The position numbers and the translations under genes are program-made. A stretch of DNA of 64,000 nucleotides from Ceratodon purpureus (lineage: Eukaryota > Streptophyta > Bryopsida > Pseudoditrichales > Ditrichaceae), in assembly GCA_014871385.1 (NCBI GenBank), contig CM026425.1, positions 10,391,105 to 10,455,104 of the forward strand, written 5' to 3'. Below are positions 10,664 to 21,600 of this stretch, piece after piece. Numbering within the stretch: position 1 is the stretch's first letter; the number at the start of each line of letters is the position of its first letter. The notes under the pieces were generated by a model. The model saw only the letters and a list, made by a program, of their open reading frames with translations. It made no database searches and was not told where the DNA came from.

Positions 10664-13600
10664 TGTGCCCGTAGTAAATCCCTACGAGTTCTTAATTTCC
10701 GTAAAACCTAGCCAGAGCACATCATCAGGTGGTTAGATTACTCAACACTCAACCTAGATTGCCAATTCACCCAAAACACCAAACCCCGAGGCACACTCGT
10801 AACACCCGCTAGCTTTAGTCCCTCCTCAGTCACCGAGCACCATCTGCATGATTCGCACAACCGCAACCCCCTCTCACATATATCCTTCACCGATGACAGA
10901 AACCGTAATTGCGTAGAAAACTGCACACCTTGAAAATACCGCCGGTTCTAAACAATGCCCTCTCAAAAGCACTTCGACAAATCCTAACCCTTACAAGGCA
11001 GCGCACAACGATTCTGACAAACAACGTCACAAGAGACAACAACAAAATCAGACAAAGAGCGAAAAGCACAAAACCATCTCAACCCAAACCAATTCTCAGA
11101 ACCGGTCTCTCTCTCTCCCTCTCTCCAAACCCGACAATCATCCTAATCCAACACACACGCTAACAACTAAACCACTTCCTACTCCTCTCTAAGAACCTCA
11201 CCACAGCGCAAACGAACAAACACGCCGTTGCATGTAACTTCACACACCATAAGAAGCTTCAATTATCCCTCAACACCGATCGCACCTCCAAACACCAAAC
11301 AAGCGCACAAAAACTTCACAATTCCCTAACGAGACTCGAAAAGGAAGATCAAACTCCTCCCCTTAACCCAAATTCCAAGACACATTGGACTTACCCACGC
11401 CGAGGCGACGAAACACCAACCGACAGAATACCGACAAGGAAAAAACTCTCCGTCGTCCAACACCTCCCCTCCTCCAGAAGTCCAACCTCAATTCACCACA
11501 AGGCAACCCCCGCCAACCTCCGAAACAAAACCCCCGCTCACGAAACGCTAAACCTCGCACTCCGAACGAGCTCTCTCCAACCTCGACGCATCGCTCACAA
11601 GCTACGCCAGCGCTCAGTCTCGGCAGTCTCCCTCTCTCCCTCGCTCTCCTCAGTTCCCTTCTTCCGCTAGAACGATACTCCGACTCCAATTAACCAGCTA
11701 CGAAGCGCCCCGACCGAAATTGAAGTCCGGAAACCGAAGCGCTTTGATCAGTGAGCCTGGCGCTTGCTGCTCTCGGAACGCTAGACGCAATTTATGCCGC
11801 TTCTTCGCTCAATTGTGATCGTTGTTGTGTAGAGTGAAGACCTGTGAGGCTCCCAAGCGCGCATTGTAGGTGGATCGGGCGTGGAATTCTCAGCAATTCG
11901 ACATCGCCATCGCTGTTTCTTCTCTGTGCTTTGTTTCTCGCTTCTGCCATCGCCTCGGCTTTTCTCCCACGCGGAGACGAGGACCTAATTTCGTTACTAG
12001 ACCTAAAACCGTATCTATCTAGGAAGTTAGAACGTCTGTATCTGAGAAATCTAGGAATATATGAGATTCTGATGTCGGGTTTAGGGGGGTGGGAATTTGG
12101 GGTTTGCTTACCGTGAGGCTTTGTCTGCTTTGGCCTTGAAGGAGAAGGAGACCCAAACCCGATACTAAACCTAAAGGAGTCTGACGCTACAAATGATGTA
12201 GATTTAGTGTTGTTAAGTCTAGGGAACTTAAAGTATTGGGTTGAGTTCCATTTAACAACAATCAAGGTTGTTTTGGTTTTCCTCTGAAGGTTTTTGTCGG
12301 CTGAGGTGATCTAAATCCGCCAGTCGACCTCATTCAGTCCATTATCTTGAATTTTCCTAGATTTGTGTTTCTGGAGTTCAGTTAATTTTTCGGATTTATG
12401 AATTTGGATGTGATAGCTTTGTCGACTATTTGCTTTAAAGGGAGGGTGACGGGTGAGGAACTTTAAACCGGGAGTCTCCTATATAAAGCGGCAATAATCT
12501 CTCTTCAATTCTAAATAGGAACCAAATTACTTACGCATTTTAAAAGCTCATTAATGTTGAGAAAAACAAAGAAAGAAGGAGGCACCTAAAGATTGTTGTA
12601 GGCAACCTTCATTGCTTCATGATTAGTAATTTGGAACAACCTTAGTAACAAAAAACCAATAACAAAGGCTTTTATTGGCTTTAATATCTAGTACTATCTA
12701 CAATACTGGTACATTCTCAATCCTGACATCTAAAGATTTAGAAATAATATTGGATTTCAAGGATTGTTATATGTCTTACTGAAAGCCTTGGGATTGGGAC
12801 TCAAGAGGAAGAGGATCCACAAGCGTCACTCCGAGCTTCAAATGAAGTTTAGCAAAGAAGAAGAATAGTGTCAGGATTAGGATACCCTGTCGCCAACAAA
12901 GCCATTGTCTTGGAGGAGGGTGTCCAGTTTCAGAAAATGGGAAGCCATCCCCATCGGAGATCAACACATTGATAACATAAACCATCAATCTTTCTGCGCG
13001 TTTCCTAGATCCAAGCTATGAATCTATGAAAATGGATTGTGGTAGCACTGTAGTGTAGAGTGTCGGCCGTGGGTAGGGGCGTTGGGAACGCTGTGAAGTT
13101 TATGGGAACAGGCTGTGGGCTTGGGTACACGCTCATATATACCGACTGTCTGTGAATGTCTGCTAACAATTTTGAGAAGATGGTTCCAAATAAAAACAAT
13201 TAAGGATAATTAAAATTCATTTTTAGAAAATGGGTTTCATTTTTGGGGAAATATTGAGAGGGTGACAGATTCTAGTTGGGAATTGAGGTGCAAACAAACT
13301 TATCGAATTTCTTGCATATTTTTGGGAGAGGGATGATATACAGGTGGCATGTGGCCAGGGCTGCTCAGTCTTCCAAAATCCACCCCAAAGCTTGAAAATC
13401 CCCCCATAAAAAAATAGCCACCCACTTTCCAAGGCCCCCATCTGCACCGTTGAGATTTCTGCAGACAGATCGAAGGGTTATGAAGCGTTGAAACTTGGAA
13501 CAGAGGGCTTTACCGTGTCCCAGAAGCAAAGAGCTTTGAGTTGGGTCCAAAGTTTTGTTAGCATAGAGTTTGGTGAGGTAGCAACCGAGGAGAGATTTGC

Positions 13601-13903
13601 TGATGTTTCCTACTTTCAACTTTTTACAAATTTCAACAGAAATGGAATGTGTTTTTCCTCATTGGTAATAAAGGTACCATTTTGTCCAAAAAAAAAAAAA
13701 AAACAGAAATGGAACCATATTTTCCTAACTGGCAAAATTCACGGCAGAATTAAGGAAAGTGAAATGATTCTTGTTTTGGGAATAATTTTTACATAATCAG
13801 CATTGTATTTCTGTTGCAGAATCCATGTAGGTAAATCCATTCCTATTGTTTGAGCCAAATGTGTGTCACAGCTCATCATCAGTTGGTCCTCACTCGAGCA
13901 TAA
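10664..13903. other. 5' region of the minus-strand gene and spacer before the Harbinger element
   Basis: Bases 10740-11790 are pyrimidine-rich on the plus strand (GA-rich on the minus strand), typical of a plant 5' UTR or promoter, and probably hold the leader of the gene starting at 10663. A good donor-like site (CACG|GTAAGC, minus, near 12112) suggests a non-coding first exon farther upstream. Open frames at 11363-12265 on either strand look like composition artefacts. From 12300 to 13900 no supported gene was seen; a 69-codon minus frame near 12780-12985 has one hydrophobic segment but no recognisable relatives. Confidence 0.4.
13666..13702 (+). mobile_element. Ultra-short poly(A)-tailed retro-insertion (22 bp + A tail)
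   Basis: TAATAAAGGTACCATTTTGTCC followed by about 15 A lies between two diverged copies of a ~30-bp flank: ACAGAAATGGAA...CATTGG at 13636-13665 and ACAGAAATGGAA...AACTGG from 13703. The layout (AATAAA, short 3' end, A tail, flanking duplication) matches a 5'-truncated LINE- or SINE-type insertion. The flanking copies differ at about 7 of 30 positions, so the event is old or the duplication is partly fortuitous. Confidence 0.5.
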
Positions 13904-13924
13904 GAGCATCCCCAATCGTGCCGC
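13904..13924 (+). repeat. Left terminal inverted repeat of the Harbinger element
   Basis: Begins GAGCATCCCCAATCG directly after the TAA duplication at 13901-13903. It matches the reverse complement of 18646-18666 at 19 of 21 positions. Confidence 0.93.
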
Positions 13925-14255
13925 GTCATAGAGACGCGGCATGCCAAATTGGAGGGGCCCCTGCAACGCACCGTGCCCGCCATGCCTTCCGCGGCCCCAA
14001 TCGAGGCCCGCTAAGGCTCACGCCAAGGGCTTATGGCGGGTGAGGTGGCGTGGGTGGCGTGCTTAGCTGGCCGGGGTGTGGGGCCTTGCTAGGCTGCTCC
14101 TGCGTTTTTTGAGTTCTTTCGAAACTGCCAGGGACTGTGGTCGGAGAGGAGCTGCTGCCGGCAGTGTGCTCTTTCAGCTGAGAATGCTTGCTGTTTGTGT
14201 CAATTGAGGGGAGGGTGTTTGTTGAAATTGGTTGGTTTCTTTGAGTGTGAGAGTC

Positions 14256-15578
14256 ATGGAGAATTGGGAGGAAGAGCTAGAGAGGAATCTCGGATTTGAT
14301 ATAGGGTTTGAGGAGGACATGGAGGATGAGCTTGAGAATGACCTTTTTTTACAGATGGTTGAAGGTGTGCAAAATGAGATTTTGGGGGAGTCTTCCATCA
14401 AGCCGAAGGTGGGAGGTAGCGTACCTGGAAGGGAGTATGTTTGGCGTGATAGAGAGGTATGTCACAATCTTCTTGTGGCAGATTATTTTTGTGACCAACC
14501 TACCTATCCTCCAAGGAAGTTCCGGAGACGGTTTAGAATGCGGAAGGAACTTTTCCTTACCATTCATGATGCTGTTGTGGCATTTGATCCATGGTTTACA
14601 CAGCGTTACGATGCTACCAAGCGGTTGGGTTTGTCCTCCTTGCAGAAATGCACAGTTGCCCTCCGTATGTTGGCATACGGAGTGGCAGCTGATGCATGTG
14701 ATGAGTACTGCAAGTTAGGGGAGTCTACTGCCCAAGAGTGCTTGACTCGGTTTGTGGTTGCAGTTAGAGGTTGCTTTGAGGAGATCTACTTGAGACAGCC
14801 TACACGGTATGACATAGAGAAGCAGATGGCTATCAATGAGAAGCGGGGATTTCCAGGGATGTTTGGAAGTCTAGATTGTATGCACTGGACTTGGAAGAAT
14901 TGCCCTGTAGCTTGGCAGGGTCAATTCCAAGATAAGGACAAGAATAGAAGCATTATCTTGGAGGCCGTGGCAGATCAGAGCTTATGGATATGGCATGCCT
15001 ATTTTGGCTTGCCTGGGGGGAACAACGACATCAATGTCTTGGACAGTTCTCCGTTTCTGATAAATCTCCTGCGGGGTGCTGGCCATGACATCAGCTTTGA
15101 GGTAAACGGTAATGTTTACCCTAGATACTACTTCCTGGCAGATGGCATTTATCCACCTTGGGCATGTTTTGTGCAGCCCATTCATGAGCCAGTTGGTGAG
15201 ATGAAGGAGCATTTTGCAAAATGTCAGGAAGGTGCACGGAAGGATGTGGAGCGGGCTTTTGGAGTGTTGCAGGCTAGGTGGGAGATTATCAAAAACCCCG
15301 TGCGGCAATGGGATTTAGGGGTTATTGACAACATCATGATGGCTTGCATTATTATGCACAACATGATTTTGGAGGATGAGAAGGGCCTCCACCTTGAGCC
15401 ATTTGCAGACTATGGAGGCCCTTCCCAATCCACTCCTATGCCATTCACATTTCGGGATTTACAAGATGGCACTAGACAGATTGAGAACATAGAGAGCCAC
15501 TTCGCATTGAGAAATGATTTGATAGATCATTTGTGGAAGATTAGAGGTGAGAGAAGGAGACTCAATTTAGGAAGGTGA
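14256..15578 (+). CDS. PIF/Harbinger transposase (DDE_Tnp_4), 440 aa
   Basis: ATG 14256 (MENWEEELERN) to TGA at 15578. The frame opens upstream without an ATG, so this is the first usable start. The N terminus is acidic, followed by a helical DNA-binding region (KFRRRFRMRKELFLTI). The catalytic RNase-H-like domain has the expected triad: D207 in GSLDCMHW, D296 in FLADGIYP and E332 in KDVERAFGVLQARW, a 35-residue D-E spacing. These are hallmarks of HARBI1-like plant transposases, which cut at the element ends and insert at TWA sites with help from the Myb-like partner. No frameshift or stop interrupts it. Its stop lies 11 bp from the stop of the opposing partner gene. Confidence 0.95.
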   Translation: MENWEEELERNLGFDIGFEEDMEDELENDLFLQMVEGVQNEILGESSIKPKVGGSVPGREYVWRDREVCHNLLVADYFCDQPTYPPRKFRRRFRMRKELFLTIHDAVVAFDPWFTQRYDATKRLGLSSLQKCTVALRMLAYGVAADACDEYCKLGESTAQECLTRFVVAVRGCFEEIYLRQPTRYDIEKQMAINEKRGFPGMFGSLDCMHWTWKNCPVAWQGQFQDKDKNRSIILEAVADQSLWIWHAYFGLPGGNNDINVLDSSPFLINLLRGAGHDISFEVNGNVYPRYYFLADGIYPPWACFVQPIHEPVGEMKEHFAKCQEGARKDVERAFGVLQARWEIIKNPVRQWDLGVIDNIMMACIIMHNMILEDEKGLHLEPFADYGGPSQSTPMPFTFRDLQDGTRQIENIESHFALRNDLIDHLWKIRGERRRLNLGR

Positions 15579-15589
15579 ATTGTGTATCT

Positions 15590-18461
15590 TTATTGTGGAT
15601 AAAATCTTGCATTCAAGTTCAAGCCTTGAGCAAAATTGCGGAAGCCATACATGTGTTGCTCCCCAATGGGAGAGTGATGTTCTACAAATCCAAAATTGTT
15701 TGCTACCGGGTACATGGGAGTGGGTTGTGCAAATTGAATGTGCCTATTCTCTACAAAAGTCCCTGCCGAAGTTGCAGGTGTCCTCCCCTCTTGAGTGTCA
15801 TTGAATCCTAAAGAGTCATCCCAGTCCTCCGCTTGTGAATCCTCTGAACAGGAAAAAACAAAAACTGAAACTCAGAAATGGTTCAAATGAGTTCGCAGCC
15901 AATTCCAAAAAAATTACAGACTGAACAGTAAGACAGTGCGAGCGCTGCAGAGAGAAAGACAGTGCGAGGGAGAGGTGGGAGAGGAGATTAACAAAAGAGA
16001 AAAAAAAAATTAAAAAAAAAAATTAACAAGAGAAGACGAGACAGGGGCTTCATCGGAGCGGTGAAGTTGCAGATTACCAGACAAACAGTGATAAGTGAGG
16101 GAGAATGCGAGGAATAAAGAATGAAAAAAAATGAGGAGACAACAAGAGAATGCGAGGAATAGACAGAGAGGGAGTGCTCGGTGAGGCAATCAGGAGAGAA
16201 AATTGAGATTGAAGATGAAAAAAAAAAAAAAAAAAAAAAAAAAAAACAAACATGAGAAGGCGAGACAAGGGCTTCATCGGAGCGGTGAAGTTGCAGATTA
16301 GCAGACAAGGAGTGATAAGTGAGGGAGAATGCGAGGAATAAAGAATGAAAAAAAAAAAAGGAGACAACAAGAGAATGCGAGGAATAGACAGAGAGGGAGT
16401 GCTCGGTGAGGCAATCAGGAGAGAAAATTGAGATTGAAGATGAAAAAAAAAAAAAAAAAAAAATGAAAAAGAGAGAATGCAAGGTCGGAGTACAGACAGA
16501 CGGAAGCTCAAGCGAGAGAATGGTGAGGGAGAGGGTGAGGGAGAGAGAAAGAGAAACGGATCGGGAGGGAGAGAGAGAGAGTGATCAGGGAGGAACATTA
16601 AAAAAAAAACAGAATTGAAACGGGAGGGATCGGGAGGGAGAGAGAGAGATAGTGAGGGAATGTAATTAAAAAAAAAAACAGAATTGAAACGGGAGGGATC
16701 GGGAGGGAGAGAGAGAGAGTGATCAGGGAGGAACATTAAAAAAAAAGAGAATTCAATAGGGAGGGATCGGGAGGGAGAGAGAGAGAGCAGGGAGGAACAA
16801 AAAAAAAAAGAGAATTCAATAGGGAGGGATCGGGAGGGAGAGAGAGAGATCAGGGAGGAACCAAAAAAAAAAGGAGAATTGACCAGGGAGGGATCGGGAG
16901 GGAGAGAAGAAAGAAACAGCACCTGAAAACCGAGATGGAGAGATGGTGAGGGAGAGATGGTGAGGGAGAGGGAGAGGGAGAGATGGTGAGGGAGAGGGAG
17001 AGATGGTGAGGGAGAGGGAGAGATGGAGAGAGAGAGAAAGGAGAGGTGGAATAAACCAGTAGAAGCACAGCGAGATATGTTGAGAGACAGACGGTATTCA
17101 GTACTGAAAGAAAAAAAAAAAAAAAAAAACCTGCAGCAAGAGAATGCGAGGGCGAAGGGGAGACCGCAGACAAACAGAATTCGGAGAGGGGAAATCAAAC
17201 CTGGGAGGTGGTCATCAGGAAGCTGGTCCTCGGGAGAGACCTCGGGGGTGATGGGGTTGCTACGAGGTTGAACCTCCTGCGTCGCTGTAACAGTTGCGGG
17301 CTCCTGCAAGGCCTCCTCCGTGGGGTCTTGCGTGGGCTCCTGCGTGGGGGAGGGCGGGGGTTGGAATTGCCTCCCAGCGGTTGCAGGGGTAGTGGCCTGC
17401 AGCCGTTGCCGCTTCTCCACAGGTCTCTCCCGAGCTTGTCTCTCCGCAGCCCGCTCCTGCACCAATTTTTCGTGGTCCAGCTTGTCCTTCTCAGCCTGCC
17501 GTTTCTCTTGGTCCATCCTCCTCTTAATCCTTTCGAGCTCCTCTTTCCGTCGCAGCTGGAAATACTCCCTTGCGTCATCATCCAATTCTTCCATGGGCAG
17601 CCGGAAAATCGACATAGCTGCATGATCAGCCATTGCTTCCGCCTTTCGCATGTTTGCAGCGGCCATCTGTTCCGTTGCTCGTGCCGTCGACTTCAGGATT
17701 GCTTCTCTCCTGCCCTGCTCGGCAAGGTCTGCCTTCGCAGCCTTATTGCCTTGCGGGCGTATGGGGCGGGAGGGAGTGATCTTCTCCGCCGAGACCACAA
17801 CCACCTCCTCTTCGACTGCTGCTACCTCCTCTAGGGCTTCTGTGCCTCCACTGCCGTCTGCCCAATCGGGCTCCTGAGTTGGACTGCTCGGTGAGCCTCT
17901 CCCCCGCGCCGCTGCCGAGACCGGTGCCCCTCGCCCCGCTGCCGACGCCGCTGCTCCTCGCCCCGCTGCCGAGGCCGCTGCTCCCCTCGCCGCTGCCGAG
18001 GCCGCCGTCCCCTCTCCCGAATTCCTGCGCTGCAAATCCATCGGGGTTTGCCACCACCTTGGGACCTCTCTCAAAATGTGCCAACAATGCAGAAATGAAA
18101 ACGTATGCTGCTTGGGATGCCGGTCTTTGTAATACTCCAAGGCTCTCTCCAACACATCCTCTTGTGAAACCCCAGACTCCCTCGAATCTGTCACCTGCTT
18201 GTACACACCTACAAATTTCGCAACATCATGCTTGATATGACTCCACTTAGTTTCAAGAGACCTAGCAGGACGATTAGGAGCAAATCTGGGTTTGCTGCGA
18301 TTGAAGTGTGTGGTGATGCGCTCCCAAAACGCAGTGCTCCGTTGCCCATTGCCACACACAGGATCCTGCGAAACGTCCAAAAAACTCCTGCACAAGCATC
18401 TCTCCTCATCAGCTGAAAAGTTCTTCCCCTTCTTCCCCCTTCCCGCCTCAGGAGCTGCCAT
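15590..18461 (-). CDS. Harbinger Myb/SANT-like partner protein, 504 aa, two exons
   Basis: Exon 1 is 18461-17201 (MAAPEAGRGKKGK...), exon 2 is 15843-15590; the phase-1 junction CCCAG|GTTTGA ... CTGTTCAG|AGGATTC keeps the frame open to TAA. Residues ~15-130 form a Myb/SANT-like DNA-binding domain (FSADEERCLCRSFLDVSQD, FWERITTHFN, RSLETKWSHIKHDV), followed by an Ala/Gly-rich stretch, a nuclear-type basic region and a long charged coiled coil (ERIKRRMDQEKRQAEKDK). This is the standard second ORF of autonomous PIF/Harbinger elements, needed for nuclear import of the transposase or binding of the ends. The exon-1 frame runs on as an artefactual ~830-codon frame through the repeat-rich intron. The exon-2 product is Gln/Phe/Asn-rich. 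Confidence 0.85.
16031..16463 (+). repeat. Tandem duplication, period about 224 bp
   Basis: The block with GGCTTCATCGGAGCGGTGAAG ... TGCTCGGTGAGGCAATCAGG ... a long A run occurs twice, offset by about 224 bp (marker GGCTTCATCGG at 16046 and 16270). The copies are nearly identical apart from A-run length, so the duplication is recent. Confidence 0.9.
16550..16915 (+). repeat. Six tandem copies of a 64-70-bp GA-rich unit
   Basis: GATCGGGAGGG recurs near 16558, 16628, 16697, 16764, 16828 and 16892. Each is followed by a GAGA run, a CAGGGAGGAAC-type segment and an A run. The unit length drifts through variation of GA and A tracts. Confidence 0.88.
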
Positions 18462-18645
18462 GCTGGAGCTTGACCAGGGGATAGCGTGGTGGTAGCGTGA
18501 GAAAATGTCTCCCGTCAAGCTGAGTTTTTTTGACGTGAGCGGGGCTGCTATGGCGGGTCGCGGCACTTTCGCGGGGGGGATGGCGCGGCTATTGGGGCAA
18601 GGAAGGGGAAGGCGGGCCCGCTAAGTGCCGTTGGCGGGCTGGTTT

Positions 18646-18666
18646 GCCGCCCGATTGGGGATGCTC
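18646..18666 (-). repeat. Right terminal inverted repeat of the Harbinger element
   Basis: Reverse complement reads GAGCATCCCCAATCGGGCGGC, followed outward by the TAA duplication at 18667-18669. Confidence 0.93.
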
Positions 18667-18669
18667 TAA

Positions 18670-21600
18670 GTCATCACTTTGATTCTATGATTGGACTCTT
18701 TAACTTGCCTTGCATGGTAAGTAAAGTATAATATTTACCAGATTATGAGTGCCTCACCGTTTCATGTCATGTCCTGTCCGAGTAGATATTCATGTCCATA
18801 GTTTATTTTGTTGGACCTTGTCTTACTTCATTGCAAAATCTTCATAAGTTAGTTGAAGCAGTGACGTTCGTCGTTGGATAATACACCACTCCCCAGCCAT
18901 GTCACCATGTCACACCACCCCTGAAGTTAAAGAATTAAATAGTTGATTTGCATGTTTTAAAGATCACTTTTGTCATTACATCTCTTTCTATACAATTAGC
19001 AAAGACTTGGAGTTCAGCTTCCAACTTTCTGGAATGATGTTGAACTGCAGCACCCCCTTCCCTCCAAATATTGTGAATCACATTGATTTGAAATTATTCA
19101 GAAGAAGAAGAAATGTACGTGTGCTTTAGAAAAGATAACCACTTATATTCCATTCATTCACAACACTAGGAACTAGCTGCACTTGCAATGCAAAAGAAGA
19201 AAATAAAGAAATCTCTACATTAATTTAACAAAAATCTATGAAGGGAGACGAATGGGTGACTTCCATCAATGGACTTTTTTTCCATTTTTATTTCTTTTTA
19301 GATTTCTTTGAAGATGATTTAAAGTTTAAGATGTTTGATATGTCTCTTGAAGAATGTATTATACAAAAATGGACACTCCAATTGAAAAACAATATGAATT
19401 AGTCTACACTATTGATACATCCATACTAATGCATTGAAGAAAGTAGTAACCCTTATTAATTTCTAAAGGCCGTTGAGGCCAAAATATGGTCCCAACATGT
19501 TTTGGGCAATTAATTGTTGGCTTCGGTTTTCATTTAAAATCTTGAGTTTTTGTGCAAAATGCTCTTTCCTATACAAACACAACAATATAACTCTTGCTAA
19601 GCGATGATTAGTAAAACAAAAGTCATGGATTCAAATATTGCAAAATTCTTTATTAGAGCAATATGGGGACTTGGTCAGCGTTGCTTCTTCTTAACCCTTA
19701 TATTTTCTTTAAAACCAAAACGGTCTTTTGCTGTTTCGGATAGCCTAGGTTTTTGGGTTAAAATTCATATTTTTGACTAAGATTTTGACTGAGTGCTCCC
19801 TATACTACAAGGTGTGTGTGCAAAAAATTGCAAAATCAAATTCCAATTTAGAGTTTTTTAACGCAAATTTTAGTTTTCAGGGTCTAGGCGGGCATGAAAA
19901 AAAAATTATGTTTAAGGTTTTTTTGATTTTTTTTTAAACATGTTCTTAATCAAATCACTACTTGAGTTCCAAAGGGCCCAAAGTCAATATGTATACCAAT
20001 TCTACAAGGGCAGTCTTCAAAGTTTACAAGAGCAAGCTTCACAATTTATAGTAATTTAACAAATTTTTCTTTCAAAATTTGTCAAAATTTGAGATCTAAG
20101 AATTTTAAAAAATAAAAAATAAATAATTCCTAAAACTCAAAAAATATCAAAGTACCTATTTATCGTTTATTTTCCCCCTAAATCAGATTAAATTAATATA
20201 ATGCATGTTTTACCAAATCAATATTTTTGTACCTTTGTATACAAAACAATTTTAGTTTTTGCCTTAGAAACATGGGGGAACTCTAAATTTTTGCACGCAC
20301 ATGCCCAACTTAATTACCAACATGGAAAAAGAATAGAAGCAAAATGTTTGGGGGTAACAATCATCAACTTGCTTTTGGACCCGTTTGCACCATGCCTCCC
20401 GGGCAATGCCCAAAAAAACTTTTGGTGCAACTTTAGACGCTATGATCTCACAAATGAAAAACATCCGACGGTCAATGTTTGGAATAATACCTAAAAATAG
20501 GGTTTGGTAGAAGATCTTACGCTTGGAAGACTTAAAAAAGTAAAATTATTTGTATTATACCCAGAGAGTCCATAGAGGTTGAAAATCGCAATTTGGAGGT
20601 TTGAAGCTTCCAAAAACACAAGGAAATTTAGGGATTAATCTTTTAGTAACCGGCTGACATAGGACATGAAGAAGGCAACATGTGGTACTGCCAAAGATTG
20701 AGGTTCCATTGCTTATAACTAAGTGACGTCATCATTCATTTCTTAATGGTTGAACTATTAGTTGCAATGACAAGTTGTACAAACCATCAACAATCTCAAC
20801 TACAAAATCGGAAGTACCAACAATCACTCTTAAAAGTTCTAAAGGATCACAAATTGAATGAGGTAAGCAATTGCAATTGAATATAAGCACTTACAACCTT
20901 CTTGGAACCCAGATTGATGGTTGGAACTAGAAGGAAAAAGGAAAGTAAATAAAATAATAAATAAAAAAAATAAAAAATAAAAAAAACACAATGCCTACAA
21001 AGCTTCATTTCGATCACAAATGGTTGTTGGGAAACAAACTACATTTCATTGGAAAATCTTTCCTTGATATGCAAGGTGCCGGGATTGACAAAAACTAGAA
21101 CCACTCTATGCTAAATTTGTTGCACCGAAAGCCACTACAAAATCCTAAACATTGTGCCACTCAAACTGTTCTTTCCAAACTAATGTATTGTGGATAGGTT
21201 ATGTGTTTAAAGCCCAAATCTATCACTTGGTGCTACTAGCGAGAAAAGTGTGCAACAACAACAAACTATGCAAAAGCAAGAAAATATGCAATTAGTACCA
21301 ATCAACAAAGCCCACCCAAACTCTAGAGCGAACAACATTTGAAGATTCTGAAGATGTAGTCTAGAAGTGATAAGATAAAATGTGGTGTTAATTGCTAACA
21401 ATTAAATGTGGTGGTTACCACAAGTCCTTTTGCATGTATACGTTGGGTCATGTTGTAAAGGAAGTGGCTATTTGTTTTGTACTTTTTTTGTGTGTAAGAC
21501 GATGAAAATTACATGATGGCTGGCTATATTGTCAATGTTTTTGAGTATACATTTAACAGTGTTTTAGGAATATTTAGATTTTTGTGCAAAGTTGTAGTTG

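Larger units (their letters stand above)
15844..17200 (-). other. Intron of the Myb-like gene, GA-rich and full of tandem repeats
   Basis: GT at 17200-17199 and AG at 15845-15844 (minus) define an intron of 1357 bp. The plus strand is almost entirely purine. It holds a ~224-bp tandem duplication, six copies of a 64-70-bp unit, and several poly(A) runs. On the transcribed minus strand this is one long polypyrimidine tract leading to the 3' splice site. Confidence 0.7.
13904..18666 (+). mobile_element. Complete PIF/Harbinger DNA transposon, 4.76 kb
   Basis: The element is bounded by inverted repeats that begin GAGCATCCCCAATCG on both ends (19 of 21 bp match; left 13904-13924, right 18646-18666) and by the 3-bp target duplication TAA at 13901-13903 and 18667-18669, the TWA target typical of PIF/Harbinger. 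Inside are the two genes expected of an autonomous member: a DDE transposase (plus strand) and a Myb/SANT-like protein (minus strand), converging with 11 bp between their stops. Both frames are intact, so the copy may be young and potentially active. The inner parts of the ends are GC-rich, contrasting with the AT-rich flanks. Confidence 0.93.

Noticed and set aside
11363-12265. Long frames on both strands in the leader region (up to 157 codons)
   Set aside because: Arg/Ser/Pro-rich translations of pyrimidine- and GC-biased leader DNA. They overlap each other and show no motif, and the minus gene's own ATG lies at 10663.
12776-12988. 69-codon minus frame with one hydrophobic segment
   Set aside because: A single unremarkable frame without a paralog, conserved motif or transcript evidence, unlike the paired microproteins at 4.3-4.7 kb.
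16550-16915. Regular repeats with spacers reminiscent of a CRISPR array
   Set aside because: The units are contiguous GA-rich tandem copies with drifting A and GA tracts, inside a plant transposon intron. There are no unique spacers or cas genes.
16074-18566. Continuous minus-strand open frame of about 830 codons
   Set aside because: Only its first part (from 18461) is the Myb-like exon. After the donor at 17200 it runs through GA-rich tandem repeats translated as Ser/Pro/Leu/Phe repeats, while a phase-matched second exon exists at 15843-15590.
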